Origin: Candidatus Poseidoniales archaeon
Lineage (GTDB): Archaea > Thermoplasmatota > Poseidoniia > Poseidoniales > Poseidoniaceae
Length of the DNA stretch: 7,990 nucleotides
Direction of reading: 5' to 3'
Assembly (NCBI GenBank): GCA_003602665.1
Contig: QQSG01000038.1
Coordinates: 931-8,920 of the forward strand
Made by a program: the position numbers and the translations under genes. The notes beneath the pieces were generated by a model, which did no database searches, was not told the DNA's origin, and saw nothing but the letters and a program-made list of their open reading frames with translations. Positions 1-6,525 of this stretch are shown here, in pieces. How positions within the stretch are numbered: position 1 is the first letter of the stretch; each line of letters opens with the position of its first letter.

Positions 1-99
1 CTTGCTCAAGACCAAACCCTTGCCCATTTACTTTCACATGAACGAATGGGGCTCGTCGAGCAGCAATCGAATGAATGGAACCTTAGAGGAGTTGAATGA
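1..99 (+). CDS. 3' end of an unidentified protein (partial at left edge)
   Basis: Frame 1 is open from the first base to a TGA at 97-99 and encodes the last 32 residues of a protein. The tail ends in ...ERMGLVEQQSNEWNLRGVE. An amphipathic stretch, then a GLVE turn, then a short strand with a Trp resembles the end of a winged-helix domain (recognition helix followed by the wing), but this fragment is too short to assign a family. The stop codon is followed directly by the ATG of the next gene, which also has its ribosome-binding site inside this frame. That arrangement is typical of an operon and is the main reason to believe the frame is real. Confidence 0.6.
   Translation, partial: LAQDQTLAHLLSHERMGLVEQQSNEWNLRGVE
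88..91 (+). promoter_or_regulatory. Shine-Dalgarno site of the VAT-1-like oxidoreductase gene
   Basis: GGAG (within GAGGAG) lies 8 nt before the ATG at 100 and inside the last codons of the upstream gene. It supports the ATG at 100 as the start and translation from a polycistronic message. The next gene has the same motif at the same spacing. Confidence 0.6.
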
Positions 100-1122
100 A
101 TGCCATATAGAGTCGTAATTACGAAACCTGGATCACCATCTGTCTTGGATATCCAAAATATTGAGATCCCAATTCCTGAGAAAAATGAAGTCTGTATCCA
201 AGTCCACTTTGCTGGGATTAACTTTGCAGACACACTCATGCGCATGGGTTTCTATCAACCAAGACCACCGTTTCCATTTACCCCAGGCTACGAAGTTAGT
301 GGAGTCATCCATGCACTAGGAAGCGAGGTTGAAGGATTCAAAGTTGGACAACGTGTTGTCGGTATGATGAGGACTGGAGGCCAAGCAACCCACGTTGTCA
401 CCGAAGTGTCTCGGGTCATTCTAATTCCTGACGAAATGTCCCTTGAAGCAGCTGCATCAATGCCTGTAACGTACATCACTGCCCATCATATGCTTCATCA
501 TCTTGGAAATCTAAAGCCAACAGATTCTGTTCTCATTCATGGTGGTGGCGGTGGCGTAGGAACTGCTGCTCTCCAACTTTGTAAATGGGCAGGAGTAGGC
601 AATGTCTGGTCAACTGCCTCTTCTGCTAAAGCCGAGATAATCCAATCCTATGGAGCAACTGCAATCGACCGACACAATGAAGATTTTGTTCAAATCATCA
701 AAAATTCAACCGATGGAAAGGGTGTTGATCACATCCTCGACCCAATTGGCGGCGACCATCTCAAGCGAAGCCTTTCTGTATTAGCCCATGGAGGAAAATT
801 GTACACATACGGGATGTCTTCTGCTGCTCCTTCTTCAAAGCGTTCTCTGCTCAAAGCGTTCTTTGCTTTTAGGAAACGTCCTCGTTTCGACCCTATGAAA
901 ATGATGTCAAGAAACCAAGGTGTTTTCGGTGTTCACATGGGAACATGGCCTGATGAAGATGTCATGACTGAGCAAATGGAACGCATTGTTAATGGAATTA
1001 AAGAAGGCGTTCTAGACCCAATTATAGACTCCGTATTTGATGCACGTGATGTTGCAGAGGCTCATCAATACATACATGATGGAAAAAACATCGGCAAAGT
1101 ATTGTTACGTTTTGAAGAGTAG
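100..1122 (+). CDS. Zinc-free medium-chain dehydrogenase/reductase, VAT-1/quinone oxidoreductase-like
   Basis: This 340-residue protein is a cytosolic NAD(P)H-dependent oxidoreductase of the MDR superfamily. It has the N-terminal GroES-like domain (about 1-120, with GINFADTLMRMGFY at 39-52 and TPGYEVSG at 61-68) and a Rossmann domain (about 121-270) whose nucleotide-binding loop is HGGGGGVG at 147-154. Zinc-dependent alcohol dehydrogenases have GHE where this protein has GYE, and the structural-zinc cysteine cluster is absent, so it belongs to the zinc-free quinone oxidoreductase branch. The segment YGMSSAAPSSKRSLL (237-251), the GVHMG motif (277-281) and the end GKNIGKVLL (328-336) closely resemble the VAT-1 homolog group rather than classical QorA. 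The usual family length is 330-400 residues, so the gene is complete. The substrate cannot be read from the sequence; quinones or enones are typical. It sits between the upstream partial gene and rqcH in an apparent operon. Confidence 0.9.
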   Translation: MPYRVVITKPGSPSVLDIQNIEIPIPEKNEVCIQVHFAGINFADTLMRMGFYQPRPPFPFTPGYEVSGVIHALGSEVEGFKVGQRVVGMMRTGGQATHVVTEVSRVILIPDEMSLEAAASMPVTYITAHHMLHHLGNLKPTDSVLIHGGGGGVGTAALQLCKWAGVGNVWSTASSAKAEIIQSYGATAIDRHNEDFVQIIKNSTDGKGVDHILDPIGGDHLKRSLSVLAHGGKLYTYGMSSAAPSSKRSLLKAFFAFRKRPRFDPMKMMSRNQGVFGVHMGTWPDEDVMTEQMERIVNGIKEGVLDPIIDSVFDARDVAEAHQYIHDGKNIGKVLLRFEE

Positions 1123-1125
1123 GAG
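1122..1125 (+). promoter_or_regulatory. Shine-Dalgarno site of the rqcH-like gene
   Basis: GGAG begins on the last base of the preceding TAG stop and lies 8 nt before the ATG at 1134. It supports this start over the internal ATG four codons later, and it shows that the two genes are translated from one message. Confidence 0.6.
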
Positions 1126-1133
1126 AGGTTGAA

Positions 1134-3302
1134 ATGAAGGCATCAATGACTGGGTTTGACGTTCGGGCTGTTTCCCAAGAGCTTGATTCATGGGCAGGCG
1201 CCTATGTTAAGAAAGCCTACATGCCTCATTACGAACAAATTGTTCTTCGTATTAATCCAAAAGAATCTGACCAGTTTGATTTGGTCATTGTGCGAGGACA
1301 ACGCGTGTACACCTCTCAAAGAGATCGACCAATGCCGATGACGCCACCTCCTTTTGCAATGGTTCTGCGCAAACATCTCAAGAATGCTCGACTAACTGGT
1401 GTTGAACAACTTGGCTTTGATCGAGTTCTTCTTATTCGATTCGATACAAAACATGGAAAGCGTTCCCTCAGTGTTGAACTCTTCCGAGACGGAAATGTCA
1501 TTCTAATGGATGAAGATGATGTCATCATTCAGCCTCTTACGCATGCAAGTTATGCTGGAAGAACCATCAAGAAAGGAGAGGTGTACATCCCTCCACCTGC
1601 TGCAGTGGACCCTTACACATTAACTCCAGATGTGATCAGTGATATCTTCGCAGATTCCGATCGTGACTTGGTTTCGACTCTAGGAGGTAAAATCAATCTC
1701 GGAGGCGTGTATGCAAATGCAGTTTGTGAACACGCAGGGCTTGAGCCAAACAGTCCGACTGCAGATGCAGATGCAAGTGTCGTTCACAACTCTTTGACCC
1801 ATTTCTTAGATGAATTAAAAACTACAAAACAAGGCTATCTTATCGTGAAACCCACTGAAGAACATACTGCTGAGGCGCTACAAACAATCGCTTCAATGAA
1901 AGGCCATGACGCCGCTGCAAACGGAATCATTCGAGAGACTGCAAAAGAAGCGACACCTCTCTTACTACCCTCTCATTCAACGTCAATCTACATTGAATAT
2001 CCAACACTCACGTCAACCATTGATGCTTGGAAAGGTCATCACGATGCAAATGCGTTAGCGCGTCGTGAACGGGAAAAGCTCGACGCTGCTGCACCTGGTA
2101 GAGGGCATTCAACAAATGTTGAGCGCCTTGAACGACGACTAAAGCAGCAAGAAAAAGCACTCGAAGGTTTTGCAAAGAAGATCGAAAAACAACAAGCGAT
2201 TGGTCATGCGATTCAATCGAATTGGACGCATGTTGAAACAATTTTACAACAAGCAAATGAAGCACTTGAAACAAAGGGCTGGAAGGCAATTCTATCTGGA
2301 TTAAAAGAAAACCCATGGGTTGATTCAGGCAATCCCGCGGAACGAACAATGATGGTTCGTCTTCCTGACGAAAACGGAGAACCTGGACTGGTTTTCACGC
2401 TCTCTCTTGATGAAACCGTTCATCAAAACGCACAACGATATTTCCAATCCGCCCGGAAACAGAAAGACAAAACTTCAGGGGCTACAGCAGCTCTCGCTAA
2501 CACGAAGGTTGAATTCAAGAGAGCACAGAAAAAAGAGGCGAAACAACAAGCAAGTGGGCGGCTTCAAACTGTTCGTCGGAGTAAACGATTGTGGTTTGAA
2601 CAACATCGCTGGAGCATCATTTCCGGAGGCCATTTATTGGTTGGAGGAAAAGATGCGAAAGGAAATGATGCGATTGTCAAGAAGCACCTTTCTGGAGGAG
2701 ATATGTACCTTCACGCAGATATTCATGGCGCCCCAAGTTGTAGTCTCAGAGCTACACAAGGATTTGCAATCGATGAAGAGCCATTCGAACAATTGCCTCC
2801 TGGAGTTGCTTCCTATCGAATCGTCGATAAACTCGGTGATGAGAGAATTACGGACGAGAAATTGGAAGAGGCAGCCACACTCGCTCTTTGCTGGAGCCGA
2901 GCATGGAATGGCGGTGGCGCTCATGGAACTGTCTTCGCAGTAAAGCCTGCTCAAGTTTCCAAGTCTGCGCAGACAGGGGAGTATGTCGGCAAGGGAGCAT
3001 TCATTGTTCGTGGACAGCGTCAATGGTTCAAGGATTTGGATGTTCAAATGGCGGTTGGCCTTGTTGCAATCAATGGAGTCCCACTCCTTCTTGGAGGAAC
3101 GGTTTCAACAATCAAAGAACGGTGTGAACGATACGCAATTCTTTCACCTGGACGAATCAAAAAAGAAGCACTGGCGAATAGGATCTACAAGGCGACTGGA
3201 TTACGAACTGATGACATCCTATCCATTCTTCCTGGTCCTTCCGAAATCATTGAAGATGTTGGCATCTTCACTGCTTTCCGTCAAGAGACAGAAGAAGAGT
3301 GA
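1134..3302 (+). CDS. rqcH: RqcH/Rqc2/NEMF-family ribosome quality control protein (NFACT)
   Basis: This 722-residue protein belongs to the NFACT family (bacterial RqcH, eukaryotic Rqc2/NEMF). Members bind the obstructed large ribosomal subunit with peptidyl-tRNA and add untemplated C-terminal residues that mark stalled chains for degradation. Visible domains are: NFACT-N (about 1-155); a helix-hairpin-helix-like segment (about 160-205, with GGKINLGGVYANAVCEHAG at 184-202); a charged helical coiled-coil arm in two parts (about 306-365 and 455-485) with a small middle domain between them; and NFACT-R (about 490-630), with GGHLLVGGKDAKGND (498-512), DMYLHADIHGAPS (523-535) and GKGAFIVRGQRQWF (619-632). 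Asp9 (in GFDV), Asp96 and Arg97 (in GFDR) match the residues required for tailing in yeast Rqc2 (D9, D98, R99) and in bacterial RqcH. At 722 residues it exceeds the roughly 570 of bacterial RqcH and fits archaeal homologues. The eukaryotic NFACT-C domain is not apparent. The acidic tail ETEEE ends exactly where the convergent peptidase gene ends. Confidence 0.93.
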   Translation: MKASMTGFDVRAVSQELDSWAGAYVKKAYMPHYEQIVLRINPKESDQFDLVIVRGQRVYTSQRDRPMPMTPPPFAMVLRKHLKNARLTGVEQLGFDRVLLIRFDTKHGKRSLSVELFRDGNVILMDEDDVIIQPLTHASYAGRTIKKGEVYIPPPAAVDPYTLTPDVISDIFADSDRDLVSTLGGKINLGGVYANAVCEHAGLEPNSPTADADASVVHNSLTHFLDELKTTKQGYLIVKPTEEHTAEALQTIASMKGHDAAANGIIRETAKEATPLLLPSHSTSIYIEYPTLTSTIDAWKGHHDANALARREREKLDAAAPGRGHSTNVERLERRLKQQEKALEGFAKKIEKQQAIGHAIQSNWTHVETILQQANEALETKGWKAILSGLKENPWVDSGNPAERTMMVRLPDENGEPGLVFTLSLDETVHQNAQRYFQSARKQKDKTSGATAALANTKVEFKRAQKKEAKQQASGRLQTVRRSKRLWFEQHRWSIISGGHLLVGGKDAKGNDAIVKKHLSGGDMYLHADIHGAPSCSLRATQGFAIDEEPFEQLPPGVASYRIVDKLGDERITDEKLEEAATLALCWSRAWNGGGAHGTVFAVKPAQVSKSAQTGEYVGKGAFIVRGQRQWFKDLDVQMAVGLVAINGVPLLLGGTVSTIKERCERYAILSPGRIKKEALANRIYKATGLRTDDILSILPGPSEIIEDVGIFTAFRQETEEE

Positions 3303-4331
3303 TTATTCCTCATTCTCATTTTGAACAAAAGCTATTGCAACGATGGTGAGAAGCATCATGGTTTGAACCATTCCGATTGGGAATGGGAGCGTTTCAGATA
3401 TTTCTTCTGAATCTGAACCATCTGTCGAACCCATATCTGATTGTGAATAATCATCTGCCTTGATCATGAACCAATCAAGATCCCTCGGCAAATCTGCGCT
3501 TAGGAATTCGTGACTCTCTTGATTTACAAGGAAATCATCTTCAATTCGGACGCCAAACCATCCATCAAGGTAAATTCCTGGCTCAATGGTTATCGCATCC
3601 CAAACAGCGAGTGGTTGTTGATTGTATGAAAGTCCGAAGAGAGGATCATCCGTTCCACCTGAAAGCAAAGGAGGTTCGTGGACGCATACGCCGTACCCAT
3701 GCCCGAGACTATGGATGAAATATTCTCCATAACCTTGCTCTTCGATATGCGTACGAGCGATGTCGTCAAGTGCCCAAGCAGGCGTTCCTGCTTCGATAAG
3801 TGGGAAGGTTAGGTTTTGAGCATCATAAACGGCCATATACACTTCAATGATTGTCTCGTTTGTGGTAGGACCGACGCTGTATGTTCTCGTGATATCGCTT
3901 ACCCAATCGTTAACACGTGCTCCAAGGTCAACAACGACAATATCCCCGACTTCGACAACTTTAGGTCCTGCTCCGTGATTATCAGGATCACCATGAGGAA
4001 TTGCTCCATTTGAACCAGAAGCAACAATCGTATCGAAACTTGGCCAGTCGGGGTTAGAGCCATTCTCAATCATTGCTCTATCAATCTCTGCGGCTATTTC
4101 TTGTTCGGTCAGAACCTCTCCCATGAGTACACGCCATAGCGTATGCCTAGCAGTCTCCTGACCGATACTTCCCAATCGAACTGCCTCTCGAATAGATTCA
4201 TCTTTATCTGGAGAGATTCCAGTTGGAGAAGGGAATTTTCCGCTGAGCAAACGGGCTGCTTCAGTTTCACATGCAGTCGCTGTAGGTACAACAAGTACCA
4301 TGACGAGGAACAGTCCTACAAGCCAGCGCAT
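3303..4331 (-). CDS. Secreted, membrane-anchored M24 metallopeptidase (Xaa-Pro aminopeptidase-like)
   Basis: This 342-residue protein carries a pita-bread (M24) catalytic domain. All five dimetal ligands of the family are visible: Asp135 (VVVDLG), Asp146 (SDITRTY), His211 (LGHGYG), Glu250 (TIEPGIYL) and Glu264 (VRIEDD). The accessory histidines His113 (IPHGD) and His218 (VHEPP) are also present. The HGxGxxxHE pattern and the EPGIY and RIEDD motifs favour Xaa-Pro aminopeptidase or prolidase over methionine aminopeptidase. The N-terminus is a clear signal peptide (Arg2, hydrophobic 3-15, probable cleavage after Ala20), and residues about 317-336 form a C-terminal hydrophobic helix after a Ser/Asp/Glu-rich linker (293-313). 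The enzyme therefore probably works outside the cell, anchored at its C-terminus. The N-terminal creatinase/prolidase domain of typical relatives is missing, since the catalytic domain begins soon after the signal peptide. It lies 43 nt downstream of the thiolase on the same strand and may be co-transcribed. Whether it cleaves X-Pro bonds is inferred. Confidence 0.9.
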   Translation of the reverse strand: MRWLVGLFLVMVLVVPTATACETEAARLLSGKFPSPTGISPDKDESIREAVRLGSIGQETARHTLWRVLMGEVLTEQEIAAEIDRAMIENGSNPDWPSFDTIVASGSNGAIPHGDPDNHGAGPKVVEVGDIVVVDLGARVNDWVSDITRTYSVGPTTNETIIEVYMAVYDAQNLTFPLIEAGTPAWALDDIARTHIEEQGYGEYFIHSLGHGYGVCVHEPPLLSGGTDDPLFGLSYNQQPLAVWDAITIEPGIYLDGWFGVRIEDDFLVNQESHEFLSADLPRDLDWFMIKADDYSQSDMGSTDGSDSEEISETLPFPIGMVQTMMLLTIVAIAFVQNENEE

Positions 4332-4374
4332 GATTCAACCCACGCACTCCAAAGCAATGAACCCAACGATGACC

Positions 4375-5565
4375 TCATCTGCGAACATACATCGCGACAG
4401 CATTGCCGCCACCGAGGCAAAGCGTTACGATTCCAGACTTTGAATCAAGCCTTCGCATAACGCCGAGCATGGTAATGAGACAACGAGTCCCACTAGATCC
4501 TAGTGGATGGCCAAGACTGACTGCTCCACCGTGTAGGTTGAATCGATCATGAGGAATACCGACTTCTTGAGCGACGGCACAGGATGCTGAAGCAAACGCT
4601 TCGTTATGTTCGTAAACATCTACATCCAAAACGTCGAGATCATTTCGTTCAAGTAAATTCTTGACGGCAGGAATGGGAGCGCTCATCACACGTTCTGGTT
4701 CAACACCTGCAGTACAGTAATCTTCGATTGTTGCGATAATTTCCCATCCCTGTGCTTTAGCAAATTCTTCGCTTGTTACAAGAACGGCGCTTGCCCCGTC
4801 ATTGAGGGTACTCGCATTACCAGCAGTTACGATTCCATCTTTATCGAAAACTGTTCGAAGAGTTGAAAGATGTTCTACAGATGAATCTGAACGAATCCCT
4901 TCATCTCGTTCGAGAAGCAGTGGTTCGCCTCTACGCTGAGGAATTTCAAGAGAAAACGTCTCCCAATCGAACCATCCTTCTTCCCAAGCTTTGGATGCTT
5001 TCATGTGGCTTTGAACTGAGAAAGCATCTGCTTGTGCTCTATCAATCGAACATTCCCGAGCAACGACTTCTCCAGTGTTGCCCATGTGCATGTCATTGTA
5101 GACATCCCATAGTCCGTCATGAATCATTGAATCGATCAGTTTAGAATCACCCATTTTCTTTCCTTTTCGTTGCCCCATCAGCAGTTGAGGAGCATTGGAC
5201 ATGCTTTCCATTCCACCTGCGATAACAACATTATGTTCGCCCATTCGAATGCTTGTTGCTGCATTCATGACAGCTTTGAGAGAAGAACCACACACCATGT
5301 TGATGGTAACACATGATGTTGAAACTGGTAATCCTGCACCTAGAGCGACTTGTCGAGCAGGAGCTTGTCCTACTCCAGCCTGCAACACTTGCCCCATCAG
5401 GACTTCATCAATGATGCCAGATGAAGGATTGATGTCCATTCGTTGACACAGTTCTTTCACTGTTGCAACGCCTAAATCAACAGCACTCATCGATGAGAGT
5501 GCCCCCATAAATCGGCCGATGGGTGTTCGTGAGACTCCGCAGATGACAGCAGTGTGTTGACTCAT
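4375..5565 (-). CDS. atoB: Acetyl-CoA C-acetyltransferase (thiolase, AtoB/PhaA type)
   Basis: With the start at 5565 this is a 396-residue thiolase, the usual length for the biosynthetic/AtoB group (390-400). The catalytic residues are all seen: nucleophile Cys92 (NMVCGSSLKA), His353 (GGAVSLGHPLGSSGTR) and proton-shuttle Cys383 (CLGGGNAVAM). HNEAF at 320-324 supplies the conserved Asn of the oxyanion site. The family condenses two acetyl-CoA to acetoacetyl-CoA (entry to the mevalonate pathway for archaeal lipids), or runs in reverse in fatty-acid or acetoacetate breakdown. The sequence looks like bacterial AtoB rather than the archaeal thiolase that partners a DUF35 protein, and no DUF35 or HMG-CoA synthase gene is adjacent. 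The frame is open upstream to a GTG at 5646, but the family's N-terminus begins at MSQHTAVICGVSRTPIG, and the longer version would fill nearly all of the divergent intergenic region. No good Shine-Dalgarno precedes 5565, so the message may be leaderless. Confidence 0.93.
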   Translation of the reverse strand: MSQHTAVICGVSRTPIGRFMGALSSMSAVDLGVATVKELCQRMDINPSSGIIDEVLMGQVLQAGVGQAPARQVALGAGLPVSTSCVTINMVCGSSLKAVMNAATSIRMGEHNVVIAGGMESMSNAPQLLMGQRKGKKMGDSKLIDSMIHDGLWDVYNDMHMGNTGEVVARECSIDRAQADAFSVQSHMKASKAWEEGWFDWETFSLEIPQRRGEPLLLERDEGIRSDSSVEHLSTLRTVFDKDGIVTAGNASTLNDGASAVLVTSEEFAKAQGWEIIATIEDYCTAGVEPERVMSAPIPAVKNLLERNDLDVLDVDVYEHNEAFASASCAVAQEVGIPHDRFNLHGGAVSLGHPLGSSGTRCLITMLGVMRRLDSKSGIVTLCLGGGNAVAMYVRR

Positions 5566-5657
5566 AATTCTTGGAAACGGAACGACCACTTGAACATACG
5601 CATGCTCTTCTTTCGAGGCCACAAAAGCATTGATGAACTCAACCACGTGGCACGGAC
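5566..5657. promoter_or_regulatory. Divergent intergenic region between thiolase and rph genes
   Basis: These 92 bases separate two genes that are transcribed away from each other, so the promoters of both the thiolase-peptidase unit and rph should lie here. I see no strong archaeal TATA box. The best rph candidate is the A-rich ACAAAAG at 5621-5627, which would place a start site very close to the ATG at 5658. No Shine-Dalgarno precedes either start. A perfect palindrome lies at 5643-5650. Confidence 0.45.
5643..5650. promoter_or_regulatory. Palindrome CCACGTGG, first copy (possible operator)
   Basis: This perfect 8-bp palindrome ends 7 nt before the ATG of rph. An identical copy lies at 6507-6514 just upstream of the tRNA gene. 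I found no other full copy, although the CACGTG core also occurs inside coding sequence (for example 1043-1048, 3914-3919 and 7797-7802). Placement near a start suggests a binding site for a dimeric regulator, but this is inference only. Confidence 0.3.
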
Positions 5658-6482
5658 ATGGGCAAATTCAAAACTGAAATGAAGACCACACGAAACGCAG
5701 ATGAAATGAGAGGAGTAGAGGTTGAAATCGACTTCACAAGTAACGCTCTAGCCTCCATCCTTTACCGACAGGGAGAGACGGTTGTTCTCGCTTGTTGTAC
5801 CAAGGAAGCACGATTACCAGGATGGTTTCCGAGAGATTCCAATAAGGGATGGGTCCATGCAGAATACTCACTCCTTCCAGGTTCCACTGATTCTCGATTT
5901 AGGAGAGAACGCCGTGGTGCAAAGGGAAGAACACAGGAAATCGAGCGTCTTGTTGCTCGTTCCCTAAGAGCCGGTGTCGATCTGGAAGAACTTGGTCCAG
6001 TTGCACTCAATGTCGATTGTGACATTTTGAATGCTGATGGTGGCACACGTTGTGCTTCAATTACTGCCGCCAATCTAGCACTCCGATTAGGCATTCGTCG
6101 TTTGATTGCGAATGGCCAATGCCTTCCAAAGCATCTACGCCCGACTGAAGATCAGCGACGTTCGGGATGGAGCGCTCCGTCACTCTCTGCTGAAGAACAG
6201 CATGAACACGAAATGCGCGTCTTGCCTCATGATGTTGCAGCAATTTCCGTCGGACTTATTGATGGAAAGACCTATCTTGACCTTGATTACATTCTCGATT
6301 CGAATGCCGATGTTGACATGAACGTTGTCAAAATAAGCAACGGTTCGTTCGTTGAAGTCCAAGGTACCGGCGAAGAAGCAACCTATCAACGCGAAGAACT
6401 CGAAGCACTCCTTGATTGTGCAGAAATTGGCTTCGCTTCCCTCTTTGAAATGCAGGCAAGTGTCTTGTCCGGTCAAGAGTGA
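5658..6482 (+). CDS. rph: RNase PH, bacterial type (tRNA 3'-end phosphorolytic exonuclease)
   Basis: This 274-residue protein is RNase PH, which removes 3' nucleotides from RNA, classically tRNA precursors, using inorganic phosphate. It has the diagnostic bacterial-type features: GWVHAEYSLLPGSTDSR (64-80), RTQEIERLVARSLR (91-104), where Arg91 matches the phosphate-binding Arg86 of bacterial enzymes, DCDILNADGGTRCASIT (120-136) with the phosphate-binding GGTR, and LDLDYILDSNADVDMNVV (207-224), in which Asp214 and Asp220 match the metal-binding pair Asp178/Asp184. The end of the family domain is VEVQGTGEEATY (232-243). These motifs separate it from the archaeal exosome subunits Rrp41 and Rrp42. 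Bacterial RNase PH has 240-260 residues; the extra length comes mainly from a charged insertion at about 158-190 (see findings). The start at 5658 is chosen as the first ATG, with 5679 (MKTTRNADEMRG) an equally good alternative. A tRNA-Phe gene follows after 43 nt and could share its transcript. Confidence 0.92.
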   Translation: MGKFKTEMKTTRNADEMRGVEVEIDFTSNALASILYRQGETVVLACCTKEARLPGWFPRDSNKGWVHAEYSLLPGSTDSRFRRERRGAKGRTQEIERLVARSLRAGVDLEELGPVALNVDCDILNADGGTRCASITAANLALRLGIRRLIANGQCLPKHLRPTEDQRRSGWSAPSLSAEEQHEHEMRVLPHDVAAISVGLIDGKTYLDLDYILDSNADVDMNVVKISNGSFVEVQGTGEEATYQREELEALLDCAEIGFASLFEMQASVLSGQE

Positions 6483-6500
6483 GCAACGAAGACTTGAAAT

Positions 6501-6515
6501 CCCACGCCACGTGGG
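6501..6515 (+). other. Short inverted repeat in the tRNA leader, containing the second CCACGTGG copy
   Basis: CCCACG (6501-6506) and CGTGGG (6510-6515) form a perfect 6-bp stem with a 3-nt CCA loop. The same bases contain the palindrome CCACGTGG (6507-6514) that also precedes rph. It could be an RNA hairpin between rph and the tRNA, or a DNA-binding site; the two readings compete. No T-run follows, so it does not look like a terminator. Ten bases (CGAAA twice, 6516-6525) separate it from the tRNA. Confidence 0.35.
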
Positions 6516-6525
6516 CGAAACGAAA

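Noticed and set aside
1..99. Assignment of the left-edge fragment to DprA or another winged-helix protein
   Set aside because: Only 32 residues are visible; the wing-like GLVE pattern is shared by many families, so no name is justified.
2407..2943. 178-residue frame on the plus strand inside rqcH
   Set aside because: It overlaps the middle and NFACT-R domains of a well-supported gene in another frame, and its composition is unlike a protein domain.
100..3302. Functional link between the VAT-1-like oxidoreductase and RqcH
   Set aside because: They probably share a transcript, but nothing in either sequence suggests a joint pathway; co-localisation in a compact genome is weak evidence.
4269..4331. 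Lipoprotein signal (Cys21) in the M24 peptidase
   Set aside because: Cys21 follows a hydrophobic segment, but the preceding TATA does not fit a good lipobox, and a C-terminal helix already provides an anchor.
5566..5646. N-terminal extension of the thiolase to a GTG at 5646
   Set aside because: The extra 27 residues precede the conserved family start, would leave only 11 nt for two divergent promoters, and need a GTG start without a ribosome-binding site.
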